Assembly: GCA_902629075.1 (NCBI GenBank) | Contig: CACOPK010000001.1 | Coordinates: 1 to 64,000 of the forward strand | DNA from: an uncultured Pelagibacteraceae bacterium | Lineage (GTDB): Bacteria; Pseudomonadota; Alphaproteobacteria; Pelagibacterales; Pelagibacteraceae | Length of the DNA: 64,000 nt | Reading direction: 5' to 3' | Shown here: in pieces, positions 50,300 through 59,587 of the stretch | Position numbering within the stretch: position 1 is the first letter of the stretch | Layout: the number at the start of each line of letters is the position of its first letter | Position numbers and translations under genes: made by a program | The notes under the pieces: generated by a model | The model's input: the letters and a program-made list of their open reading frames with translations, nothing else | What the model was told of the DNA's origin: nothing | The model's database searches: none

Positions 50300-50879
50300 T
50301 TGTTTTATATTTATTTATTAAACTAACCTGAAAAGCAGTAAAAATAAATGTAATTGGTAAAAGTCCCCAAACTTTAAAATTTACCCAAAATTCTTCTGAT
50401 TGAGTTCGCCATACAATTTCATTTAATAATGCCAATGAAAAAAAGAAATATATCCACCTTCTATTTAAAATTTTCCAGCCATCGTCAGTTAAATTAAAAG
50501 CATTTCCAAGAATTTTTTTTAGCACAGGCTCTTTTGTAAAGTATTTTCCAAATAACAGAGCTAAACCAAAAAGAATATTAATTATTGTCGGCTTAATGTA
50601 AATAAAAATTGGATTATCAAAATATATTGTTAAACCACCAAAAAAAGTTATAAATATACCACCCAAAAGTGGCACCATAGGAATTCTTTTTTCCAATAAC
50701 CAAACTATAATTAAAGCAACTAAGGTAGCTACAATAAAAGGGACTAAGGCAATCTTAATATCTTTACCGCTACTATAGTATATGTATAAAAATATTGCTA
50801 AAGGTCCAAAGTCTGTGACAAATTTTACAAATGATTTATTCACTGGATATTTATCAACAACATAACAAATTGTTAACAT
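50292..50879 (-). CDS. Intracellular septation protein A family (YciB)
   Basis: KFVTDFGPLAIFLYIYYSSGKDIKIALVPFIVATLVALI, LNEIVWRTQSEEFWVNFKVWGLLPITFIF. Confidence 0.93.
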   Translation of the reverse strand: MLTICYVVDKYPVNKSFVKFVTDFGPLAIFLYIYYSSGKDIKIALVPFIVATLVALIIVWLLEKRIPMVPLLGGIFITFFGGLTIYFDNPIFIYIKPTIINILFGLALLFGKYFTKEPVLKKILGNAFNLTDDGWKILNRRWIYFFFSLALLNEIVWRTQSEEFWVNFKVWGLLPITFIFTAFQVSLINKYKTNE

Positions 50880-50921
50880 TTTTTCTATTGATTTTTTTTT
50901 TCAAATACCCATACTAATGAT

Positions 50922-51242
50922 GTGTCAATTCAAAAAGCAAAATTTTCCATTGGAGATATCGTGAAGCATAGACACTTCGATTTTAGAGGTGTTATCTATG
51001 ATGTAGATTTTGAATTTAATAATTCAGAAGAATGGTACCAATCCATTCCAAAGAACGTAAGGCCCAGAAAAGATCAACCTTTTTACCATTTACTTGCTGA
51101 AAATGAGGAAATTACATATGAGGCTTACGTGTCAGAACAGAATTTGTTGGCTGATGAGTCGGGTGAACCTATACAGCATCCATTAATTAATGAGATTTTT
51201 AGTGGAAAAAAGGGATCTAGTTATTTTAAGCCTTCAAATTAG
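50922..51242 (+). CDS. hspQ: Heat shock protein HspQ
   Basis: KFSIGDIVKHRHFDFRGVIYDVDFEFNNSEEWYQSIPKNVRPRKDQPFYHLLAEN. Confidence 0.95.
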   Translation: MSIQKAKFSIGDIVKHRHFDFRGVIYDVDFEFNNSEEWYQSIPKNVRPRKDQPFYHLLAENEEITYEAYVSEQNLLADESGEPIQHPLINEIFSGKKGSSYFKPSN

Positions 51243-51310
51243 TTCATTAGCCTATATTTAAACACATTTAATCCCAAACAAAGACAAATATTAACTTTAT
51301 CTTAGACTTT

Positions 51311-51369
51311 ACTTTGATCAGGAGTTCAAACATTCCCTATTTATCTCCCTCAGAGCTCTTGATCAAAGT
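51311..51369. other. Strong 17-bp inverted repeat / candidate RNA hairpin
   Basis: ACTTTGATCAGGAGTTC (51311-51327) pairs with GAGCTCTTGATCAAAGT (51353-51369), 17 pairs including two G-U, 25-nt loop. Confidence 0.75.
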
Positions 51370-51410
51370 GATTTAAAATAATATTTCAAATAAATATGCT
51401 ATAAAAACTT

Positions 51411-52118
51411 ATGTTTGATTATTTAAATCCTTATAGAATTTTTAAAATCAATTCTACTTTACAAAAAATTATTTTTTTTTGTTTTATTCTAGTTCTTAGT
51501 ATTGGACTTGTAGAAGCATTATTTTTATCACCTGAGGATTATTTACAAAAAGACTCAGTTAGGATTATGTACGTACATGTACCAGCAGCTTGGATATCAT
51601 TGGGTATATTTTCTACAATAGCCTTATTATCTTTCTCAATATTTATATTTAAAAACAAAAACTTAATTTTAATATCTAAAAGTTTAGCACCATCAGGAAT
51701 GTTATTTACATTAATAGCCTTAGTTACCGGATCAATCTGGGGAAAACCTACATGGGGGACCTGGTGGGCCTGGGATGCGAGAATAACTTCGATGTTAATT
51801 TTATTTATTCTTTACGTTATTTATCTACTATCTTTTAGAATTTTCGAGGACAAAGATAAATCATATAAAATTTCTTCAATTATCGCAATTTTTGGAGCTA
51901 TTAATATACCAATAATTAAATTTTCTGTAGATTGGTGGAGCACTTTACATCAGCCAGCATCAATTAGTTTAATTGAAAAATCTGCAATACATTCTTCAAT
52001 GTTGGTACCATTAGCAATAATGACTGCGGCATTTGCCCTATTTTCAGTTTTGATTTTTTTGATGAAATATAATACAGAACTGATAAAAATTAAGAATAAA
52101 GGGTTAAAACGATTATGA
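51411..52118 (+). CDS. ccmC: Heme exporter CcmC
   Basis: RIMYVHVPAAWISLGIF, GSIWGKPTWGTWWAWDARITSMLILFILYV. Confidence 0.97.
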   Translation: MFDYLNPYRIFKINSTLQKIIFFCFILVLSIGLVEALFLSPEDYLQKDSVRIMYVHVPAAWISLGIFSTIALLSFSIFIFKNKNLILISKSLAPSGMLFTLIALVTGSIWGKPTWGTWWAWDARITSMLILFILYVIYLLSFRIFEDKDKSYKISSIIAIFGAINIPIIKFSVDWWSTLHQPASISLIEKSAIHSSMLVPLAIMTAAFALFSVLIFLMKYNTELIKIKNKGLKRL

Positions 52119-52345
52119 TATCAGATCTAGTTTTTATGGATGGTAATGGAGTTTATGTTTGGTCTGCTTTCGCATTTACACTTATTGGATTTACAATTTT
52201 ATACTTAATTATAAATTTACAGTTAAAAAAAGAGCAAAAAAGATTTGAAAAAAATTTCTCTGCACTTAAAAAAGAAAAATATAACATTGCAATTAATCAA
52301 GAGATTTACAAAGAAATTTTAAAGCATTCTGGCTCCAAAATTTAA
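52115..52345 (+). CDS. ccmD: Heme exporter CcmD
   Basis: GNGVYVWSAFAFTLIGFTILYLIINLQLKKEQK, position in the ccm operon. Confidence 0.85.
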   Translation: MISDLVFMDGNGVYVWSAFAFTLIGFTILYLIINLQLKKEQKRFEKNFSALKKEKYNIAINQEIYKEILKHSGSKI

Positions 52346-52357
52346 CTTTAATATTTC

Positions 52358-52780
52358 ATGTATGGTAAAAAAGTTAAATTAAGGTTCTTATTCTTATCTT
52401 TAATATTAATAGTTTTAATACTGACTATTTATTTAGTCCTAAAATCTTTAGAGAAAAATGTTGTGTATTTTATTTCTCCAACAGAAATTAAGGAAATAGG
52501 AGAAATTAATTACAAGAAAAAATACAGAATAGGTGGAATGGTAAAAGAAAACTCTATTGTAATGAGTACTGAAGAGGTAAATTTTATAATTACAGACTAC
52601 AGAAATGAGATAATAGTAAAATATTCTGGTGTTATCCCAAACCTTTTTTCTGAAAAAAAAGGTGTTGTTGCTGAAGGTTTTCTTAAAGATAGAAATATAT
52701 TAGAGGCATCAAAAATTTTAGCTAAACACGATGAAAATTATATGCCACCAGAAGTAAAAGAAGCTTTAAAGGAAAAATAA
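52358..52780 (+). CDS. ccmE: Cytochrome c maturation protein CcmE
   Basis: [45 protein letters not shown]. Confidence 0.96.
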   Translation: MYGKKVKLRFLFLSLILIVLILTIYLVLKSLEKNVVYFISPTEIKEIGEINYKKKYRIGGMVKENSIVMSTEEVNFIITDYRNEIIVKYSGVIPNLFSEKKGVVAEGFLKDRNILEASKILAKHDENYMPPEVKEALKEK

Positions 52781-52781
52781 A

Positions 52782-54638
52782 GTGTTAAATTTAATTGGTA
52801 ACTATTCTTTAGTATTTGCACTAATTATTTCTATAATAATTCTTTTATTAAGTTTTAAAAATTTCAAATCTAATAATACCTTAACACTGAATTTCTTTTC
52901 TATAATTTCAGTTCAACTTTTTTTAATTTGCTTAAGTTTTATTACTTTAGTGTTTGCTTTTGTAAATTCAGATTTTAGTAATCTAGCTGTTTATTTTAAT
53001 TCACATACAACAAAACCTTTATTTTATAAAATATCGGGAACGTGGGGGAACCATGAAGGCAGTTTGTTACTTTGGTTACTAGTATTAAGTTTATTTAATT
53101 TGATTTTTTTTCTTAAATCAAAACAACTTTCAAATTCATTCAGAAGTTTAGCAATTTTCTTTCAGCAAATAATTATTTTAGGATTTTTATTATTTATTAT
53201 TTTTACCTCAAACCCATTTCAATTAATTTTACCAATTCCTGTAGAGGGATTAGGATTAAATCCAATATTACAAGATCCTGCTCTAGCTATTCATCCACCA
53301 ATTTTATATTTAGGCTACGTTGGATCTTCTATTATTTTTTCATCGTCATTAGCAGCTTTAGTCTGCAAAGGTGTAAATAAAGACTGGGCTATAAATATTA
53401 AAATGTGGACCTTAATATCTTGGATTTTTTTAACATTAGGAATTATGTTAGGATCCCTATGGGCATACTATGAATTAGGTTGGGGAGGATTTTGGTTCTG
53501 GGATCCTGTGGAAAACGTTTCTCTTATGCCATGGTTCTGTTTAACTGCATTATTACATTGTACTTCAGTTTTAGAAAGAAGATCAAAACTACAATCATGG
53601 ACAATTATACTTGCTATATGCACTTTCACTTTGAGTATGAGTGGGACATTTCTAGTAAGATCTGGAATACTAAATTCAGTTCATACTTTTGCTAATGACC
53701 CTGAAAGAGGTATCTTTGTTTTAATTTTTCTGACGATATTAATCCTTATGTCTTTAATTATATATTTTAAATATAATAATTTTGATGAAGTAACTAAATC
53801 TTTTTACCTTAGCAAGGAGTCAGCAATAGTAGTTAACAATTGGTTCATGATGTATTTTCTAGCAGTTGTTTTAATTGGAACAATTTACCCAATTTTTTTG
53901 GAGGTAATTACTTCAGAGAAAATTTCAGTTGGGCCTCCTTATTTTAATCAATTAATAATTCCATTTTTGATCCCCTTTCTTTTTATTATGTCTTTAGGTC
54001 CAAAGCTTGATTGGATCAAAAATAAAAAAAATGAATTAAAAATTATAAAAATAATTCTACTGTTTTTATCTATTTTAGTTTCATATTTGATTGTAAAAAA
54101 TTTTAGTTATAATGTTTTATACTTAACAATACTCATCTCTGCATCATTATATTTATTGTTTATATCAATAATTGATTTAAAAAATGAAAAATTAAAATTT
54201 TCACAAAAAATTTCTCATTTAGCATTTAGTATTTTAATAATAAGTATTATTTTAAACGGTATGTTTAGTGAAGAGGCTTCAGTAAATTTAAAGTCGGGTG
54301 AAGAAAAAAAAATATCTAAGTACTTAATAAAATTTGAAAAAATATCAAAAAAAAATATTGATAATTACACTTCTTTAAAAGCTGAAATTCAAATAATTGA
54401 AAACAAAAACAGATTAAAATTTTACCCTGAGTTAAGAATTTATAAAGCGCCCGAAACTATAACAAGCGAAGCTGATATTAAGACAAATTTATTTAATGAT
54501 AATCTTGTTGTTGTGAATTATTTAAAAGATACCGATTACTTAAATATTCGTTACCAAAAGAAACCTTTTATGTTGTTAATTTGGTTTTCAGCAATCATGC
54601 TTGCAATAGGTGGTGCACTTGGTCTAAGGAAAAATTAA
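52782..54638 (+). CDS. ccmF: Cytochrome c maturation protein CcmF
   Basis: KISGTWGNHEGSLLLWLLVLSL, DPALAIHPPILYLGYVG, WAYYELGWGGFWFWDPVENVSLMPWF. Confidence 0.97.
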   Translation: MLNLIGNYSLVFALIISIIILLLSFKNFKSNNTLTLNFFSIISVQLFLICLSFITLVFAFVNSDFSNLAVYFNSHTTKPLFYKISGTWGNHEGSLLLWLLVLSLFNLIFFLKSKQLSNSFRSLAIFFQQIIILGFLLFIIFTSNPFQLILPIPVEGLGLNPILQDPALAIHPPILYLGYVGSSIIFSSSLAALVCKGVNKDWAINIKMWTLISWIFLTLGIMLGSLWAYYELGWGGFWFWDPVENVSLMPWFCLTALLHCTSVLERRSKLQSWTIILAICTFTLSMSGTFLVRSGILNSVHTFANDPERGIFVLIFLTILILMSLIIYFKYNNFDEVTKSFYLSKESAIVVNNWFMMYFLAVVLIGTIYPIFLEVITSEKISVGPPYFNQLIIPFLIPFLFIMSLGPKLDWIKNKKNELKIIKIILLFLSILVSYLIVKNFSYNVLYLTILISASLYLLFISIIDLKNEKLKFSQKISHLAFSILIISIILNGMFSEEASVNLKSGEEKKISKYLIKFEKISKKNIDNYTSLKAEIQIIENKNRLKFYPELRIYKAPETITSEADIKTNLFNDNLVVVNYLKDTDYLNIRYQKKPFMLLIWFSAIMLAIGGALGLRKN

Positions 54639-55160
54639 ATGAAAATTAGATTAAGTTTTATTTTTTTTATAACGATAATTATTTTCGTTATTTTCGTTTT
54701 TTTTAAAAGTTTATTTGAAAATAAAAATTATGTTCCTAAAAAAATTAATAATAAAATCGAAAATATTTTAATTAAAGATTTTTATTCAGACAATGAATTA
54801 GAATTAAAAAAATTATTTGATAATGAAAAATTTATTATAATTAATATATGGTCATCCTGGTGCATTCCATGTAGAGAAGAACACAAATACTTAGTAAATC
54901 TATCAAAGGTAAAAAATTTAAAAATTATTGGACTGAATTATAAAGATAAAAAAAATAATGCTGAAAATTTTTTAAAACAACTTGGTAATCCTTTTGATTT
55001 AATTTTAAAGGATATGGACGGAACTAAATCTATATTTTTAGGCGCTTATGGTGTTCCGGAGACATTTTTAATTGACAATGAATTAAATATTTTAAAAAAA
55101 TATATAGGCCCAATTAATATAAAAGATGTAAATGAAATTAACAAATTGATCAATGATTAG
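54639..55160 (+). CDS. ccmG: Thiol:disulfide oxidoreductase CcmG/DsbE
   Basis: INIWSSWCIPCREEHKYL, GAYGVPETFLID. Confidence 0.93.
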   Translation: MKIRLSFIFFITIIIFVIFVFFKSLFENKNYVPKKINNKIENILIKDFYSDNELELKKLFDNEKFIIINIWSSWCIPCREEHKYLVNLSKVKNLKIIGLNYKDKKNNAENFLKQLGNPFDLILKDMDGTKSIFLGAYGVPETFLIDNELNILKKYIGPINIKDVNEINKLIND

Positions 55161-55533
55161 AAAATTATCTCGATTTATTTTTTTATTATTAATTTTAAAT
55201 TTTTTTTATTTTGAAAACGTATTTGCAGATATTTCAAAAGTCGACGAAATTTCGAAAAATCTTAGATGTTTAGTATGTCAAGGACAATCAGTTTACGATT
55301 CAAATTCTGATTTTGCTTTGAGTGTAAAAATGTTAATTTCAGATAAACTATCATCTGGAGCTACGGAGGATGAAATTTATATTTTTCTCAAATCAAAATA
55401 TGGCGATTGGATTGTTTATGAACCAGAATTTAATAAATATACATTAGTCTTGTGGATATTACCTTTGTTTTTGTTTATTATTGGAGGCCTTTTAATTGTA
55501 AGAAAAGTATTTATAAATAGAAAAGAAAAATGA
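55153..55533 (+). CDS. ccmH: Cytochrome c maturation protein CcmH
   Basis: ISKNLRCLVCQGQSVYDSNSDFALSVKMLISDKLSSGATEDEIYIFLKSKYGDWIVYEP. Confidence 0.95.
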   Translation: MIRKLSRFIFLLLILNFFYFENVFADISKVDEISKNLRCLVCQGQSVYDSNSDFALSVKMLISDKLSSGATEDEIYIFLKSKYGDWIVYEPEFNKYTLVLWILPLFLFIIGGLLIVRKVFINRKEK

Positions 55534-56048
55534 AACTTAAAATTATTTTTTTTAAAATTTGCTTTATTATAATAATTTCTACGCAAAGTGTTTTGAGCGA
55601 AGAGAATGACACTAATGATTCCAATCACGAGTGGAACTTTTATACAGGTATGTTTGACTTTAGCGATGATGGTAAGAGAGCCTCATTGTTTGGATTACAG
55701 CACCAAAATGAAAATCTTACAAGAGATAGTTTTTTTGGAACTATCTCTCCAGTGACAGGTTTTATGATGACAGCAGATAATGCAACTTACGCATATACAG
55801 GCGTGCAGGCACAATATAAATTAGGAAAACTAAATATTATTCCGAGTTTTACTCCTGGCTTATATGGGGAGGGACAAGGAAAAGATTTAGGTCATATTGT
55901 AGAATTTAAAAGTGAAGTTCAACTGTCATTAGACATTTTTTCGAATAGTGAGTTAGGTTTTTCATATAATCATATTTCTAATGCTAGTCTTGGAGACAAA
56001 AATCCTGGGGCTAATAGTTACATGTTTAATTTCTTGAAACGATTTTAA
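55530..56048 (+). CDS. PagL-like acyloxyacyl hydrolase (lipid A 3-O-deacylase family)
   Basis: Signal peptide; VEFKSEVQLSLDIFSNSELGFSYNHISNASLGDKNPGANSYMFNF C-terminal PagL-type motif. Confidence 0.82.
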   Translation: MKLKIIFFKICFIIIISTQSVLSEENDTNDSNHEWNFYTGMFDFSDDGKRASLFGLQHQNENLTRDSFFGTISPVTGFMMTADNATYAYTGVQAQYKLGKLNIIPSFTPGLYGEGQGKDLGHIVEFKSEVQLSLDIFSNSELGFSYNHISNASLGDKNPGANSYMFNFLKRF

Positions 56049-56063
56049 AATAGAATTAATAAA

Positions 56064-57215
56064 ATGAGATTGAAAGATTGTCATAATTTTAACGATTTTA
56101 GAAAACTTGCAAAAAAAAAATTACCTTCACCAATTTTTCATTATATTGATGGCGCTGCAGATGATGAAATCACATACAATAGAAATACAAGTGCATTCAA
56201 CGAGGTAGATTTAGTTCCAAATGTTTTAAGAGGTGTTGAAAACATAGATTTATCAACAACTATTTTTGGAAAAAAAATTGATTTACCTTTTTATTGTTCA
56301 CCAACAGCATTGCAGAGATTATTTCATTATGAGGGAGAGAGAGCAGTGGGGAAAGCAGCTAAAAAATTTAATACAATGTTTGGCGTTTCAGCTCTGGCCA
56401 CTGTAAGCGTAGAAGAAATATCCTCAATAATCGATACTCCAAAAATGTTTCAATTTTATTTTCATAAAGATAGAGGGTTAAACGACTCTTGCCTCGAAAG
56501 AGCAAAAGCTGCAAAATTTGATGTTATGGCTTTAACAGTTGATACTATTACTGGGGGAAATCGCGAAAGAGATCTTAGGACCGGATTTACTTCTCCTCCA
56601 AAATTAACCTTATCAAGTTTATTTAGTTTTGCTGTAAAACCAATGTGGGGAATAAATTATTTAACTAAAGGTAAATTTGAATTACCACACCTTCAGGATT
56701 ATGTAAAAGAGGGAACTAGTACTAATACATCTATTGGAAATTATTTTTCTACAATGTTGGATCAGTCCATGAATTGGAATGATGCTGAGAAGTTATGTTC
56801 GCAATGGGGAGGCCATTTTGCATTAAAAGGAGTAATGAGTGTGGAAGATGCAAAAAAAGCAGTAGATATTGGATGTACAGGCATAATGGTTTCAAATCAT
56901 GGAGGAAGACAACTTGATGGTTCTAGATCACCATTCGACCAATTAGCAGAAATAGTTGACGCGGTTGGAGATAAAATAGATGTAATTTGTGAAGGTGGAT
57001 TTCAAAGAGGAACTCATATGCTCAAGGCATTATCAATAGGAGCAAAAGCATGCGCAGGTGGAAGATTATATCTTTATGCATTAGCAGCAGCTGGACAAGC
57101 TGGCGTTGAAAGAGCTTTAGGACAATACAAAGCTGAGTTAGAACGTGACATGAAACTTATGGGTTGTAAAAAAATAAGTGATTTAAACAGAAGTAACTTG
57201 AGATTTAGATCATAA
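56064..57215 (+). CDS. FMN-dependent alpha-hydroxy-acid oxidase/dehydrogenase, copy 1
   Basis: RKLAKKKLPSPIFHYIDGAADDEITYNRN, VSNHGGRQLDGSRSPFDQL. Confidence 0.93.
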   Translation: MRLKDCHNFNDFRKLAKKKLPSPIFHYIDGAADDEITYNRNTSAFNEVDLVPNVLRGVENIDLSTTIFGKKIDLPFYCSPTALQRLFHYEGERAVGKAAKKFNTMFGVSALATVSVEEISSIIDTPKMFQFYFHKDRGLNDSCLERAKAAKFDVMALTVDTITGGNRERDLRTGFTSPPKLTLSSLFSFAVKPMWGINYLTKGKFELPHLQDYVKEGTSTNTSIGNYFSTMLDQSMNWNDAEKLCSQWGGHFALKGVMSVEDAKKAVDIGCTGIMVSNHGGRQLDGSRSPFDQLAEIVDAVGDKIDVICEGGFQRGTHMLKALSIGAKACAGGRLYLYALAAAGQAGVERALGQYKAELERDMKLMGCKKISDLNRSNLRFRS

Positions 57216-58367
57216 ATGAGCTTAAAAAATTGTTATAACTTCGAAGATTTCAGAAATTTAGCTAGAAAAAAACTTCCATCACCAATTTTTCATTACATTG
57301 ATGGTGGATCAGATGACGAGGTAACTTTAAAAAGAAATACAAATGCATTTGATGAATGTGATTTAGTTCCAAACATTCTTGCAAGTGTTGGTAAACCCAA
57401 TTTATCTACTACTGTATTTGGAAGAAAAATTGATATGCCAATTTTTTTATCCCCAACCGCCATGCAAAGATTATACCACCCAGATGGCGACAAAGCTTCC
57501 GCAAAAGCTGCAGCAAAATTTGGTACATTTTATAGTATGTCTACAATGGCTAATAACTCAATTGAGGAAATTGCAAATATTTCTAGTGGCCCAAAACTTT
57601 TTCAACTCTACGTTCATAAGGATAAATCAATTACTGATGATTTAATAGAAAGATGTAAAAGATCAAACTTTGACGGTATGTGTTTAACAGTTGATACTTT
57701 AGTTGCAGGAAATAGAGAAAGGGATCATAGAACAGGCTTCACCACTCCACCCAAATTAACTTTGAATAGTTTATTTAATTTTGCAATTAAACCACAATGG
57801 GTATTTAATTATTTCACGCATAAAAAATTTGAATTATCTAATGTTGTTAAAAAAACTGATAAGGGCACCAATATTACTAAATCTGTAATTGAATACATAA
57901 ATGAACAATATGATCCATTAATGAATTGGAAAGATGCCGAATACTGTGTAAAAAAATGGGGAGGCCCATTTGCACTAAAAGGGATTATGTCAGTTGAAGA
58001 TGCAAAAAAAGCAATTGATATTGGATGCACTGCAATAATGATATCCAATCATGGTGGGAGACAGCTTGATGGCTCAAGGTCTCCTTTTGATCAAGTTAAA
58101 GCGATTTCAGATGCGGTAGGAGATAAATTAGAAATTATTTTAGATGGAGGAGTAAGAAGAGGAACGCATGTATTAAAAGCTATTGCTGCTGGAGCAAAAG
58201 CTTGTAGTTTTGGCAAAATGTTTTTGTTCTCTTTGGCCGCAGGGGGCCAACAAGGAGTTGAACATTTGCTTAAAAATATGCACGATGAGATAAATAGAAA
58301 TATGGTCTTAATGGGTTGCAAAAACTTAAAAGAGTTGAATAGTTCAAAATTAATTTATAGAAATTAA
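57216..58367 (+). CDS. FMN-dependent alpha-hydroxy-acid oxidase/dehydrogenase, copy 2
   Basis: RNLARKKLPSPIFHYIDGGSDDEVTLKRN, ISNHGGRQLDGSRSPFDQV, LDGGVRRGTHVLKAIAAGAKA. Confidence 0.94.
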   Translation: MSLKNCYNFEDFRNLARKKLPSPIFHYIDGGSDDEVTLKRNTNAFDECDLVPNILASVGKPNLSTTVFGRKIDMPIFLSPTAMQRLYHPDGDKASAKAAAKFGTFYSMSTMANNSIEEIANISSGPKLFQLYVHKDKSITDDLIERCKRSNFDGMCLTVDTLVAGNRERDHRTGFTTPPKLTLNSLFNFAIKPQWVFNYFTHKKFELSNVVKKTDKGTNITKSVIEYINEQYDPLMNWKDAEYCVKKWGGPFALKGIMSVEDAKKAIDIGCTAIMISNHGGRQLDGSRSPFDQVKAISDAVGDKLEIILDGGVRRGTHVLKAIAAGAKACSFGKMFLFSLAAGGQQGVEHLLKNMHDEINRNMVLMGCKNLKELNSSKLIYRN

Positions 58368-58380
58368 ACGGAGAAAAAAA

Positions 58381-59544
58381 ATGAAATTAGCAAAAAGTTT
58401 AGATAATTTAGGAACAGAGACAGCCTTTTCTGTATTAGCTGAGGCAAAAAAATTAGAAGCCAAAGGTCAACCAATGATCCACATGGGTTTAGGTCAGCCT
58501 GATTTTAAAACACCCAAGCATGTTGTTGAAGCTGCAAAAAAAGCTTTAGATGATGGACATCATGGATACGTAATGTCCAATGGTATACCAGAGTGTAGAC
58601 AAGCTGTAACAAGATGGATTAAAAAACGTTACAATACCGATATAGACTTCGAGAGAATTTTAATTATGCCAGGTGGAAAACCTACAATGAGTTATGCAAT
58701 TCAGTGTTTTGGTGAACCTGGTGCTGAGATAATTCACCCTACACCTGCTTTCCCTATTTACGAGTCTATGATTAATTATACAGGATCAACTTCAGTACCA
58801 TATGATTTAACTGAAGATAAAGATTTAAAGTTTAGTGCAGAAAAAATTCTTTCATTAATTACTGATAAAACAAGATTATTAATTTTGATAAATCCAAATA
58901 ATCCAACAGGAAGTTTTGTCGAAAAACCAGAAATTGATAAATTAGCAGAGGGTTTAAAAAAACATCCACATGTAACAATATTGAGTGATGAAATTTATAG
59001 TAGACAAATATTTGATGATAAAGAAATGCCTACTTTTTTTAATTATCCTGAGTTGAGAGAAAGACTAATTGTGCTTGAGGGCTGGAGTAAAGCATACTCA
59101 ATGACAGGGTGGAGATTAGGTTGGAGTTTTTGGCCGAAGGACATGGTTCAACATGTGAATAAACTTTTAATTAATAGTGTATCTTGTGTTAATGCAGCTG
59201 CTCAGTTTGCCGGAATTGCAGCATTAGATGGACCAGATGATTCTATACACGAAATGATGAAACATTTTACGGAAAGAAGAAAAATAATTCATGAGGGTTT
59301 AAATAGTTTACCAGGTGTTGAATGTAGTTTACCAGGTGGAGCTTTTTATGCTTTTCCAAAAGTAATTGAAACAGGTATGAATGGAGAAGAATTTTGTAAA
59401 AAAGCAATGCACGAAGCTGGTGTAGCAATTGTACCTGGAACAGCTTTCGGCAAAACCTGTAAAGATTATGTAAGATTTAGTTTTGCATGCTCACAAGATA
59501 ATATTACTAATGCATTAGAGAATCTTAAAAAAATGCTTGGTTAA
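58381..59544 (+). CDS. Class I/II PLP-dependent aminotransferase
   Basis: MIHMGLGQPDFKTPKHVVEAAKKALDDGHHGYV, INPNNPTGSF, EGWSKAYSMTGWRLGW. Confidence 0.95.
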   Translation: MKLAKSLDNLGTETAFSVLAEAKKLEAKGQPMIHMGLGQPDFKTPKHVVEAAKKALDDGHHGYVMSNGIPECRQAVTRWIKKRYNTDIDFERILIMPGGKPTMSYAIQCFGEPGAEIIHPTPAFPIYESMINYTGSTSVPYDLTEDKDLKFSAEKILSLITDKTRLLILINPNNPTGSFVEKPEIDKLAEGLKKHPHVTILSDEIYSRQIFDDKEMPTFFNYPELRERLIVLEGWSKAYSMTGWRLGWSFWPKDMVQHVNKLLINSVSCVNAAAQFAGIAALDGPDDSIHEMMKHFTERRKIIHEGLNSLPGVECSLPGGAFYAFPKVIETGMNGEEFCKKAMHEAGVAIVPGTAFGKTCKDYVRFSFACSQDNITNALENLKKMLG

Positions 59545-59587
59545 TTGCTGTATATTTTTTTTTAAATTTTTTATAATATAAAAATAT

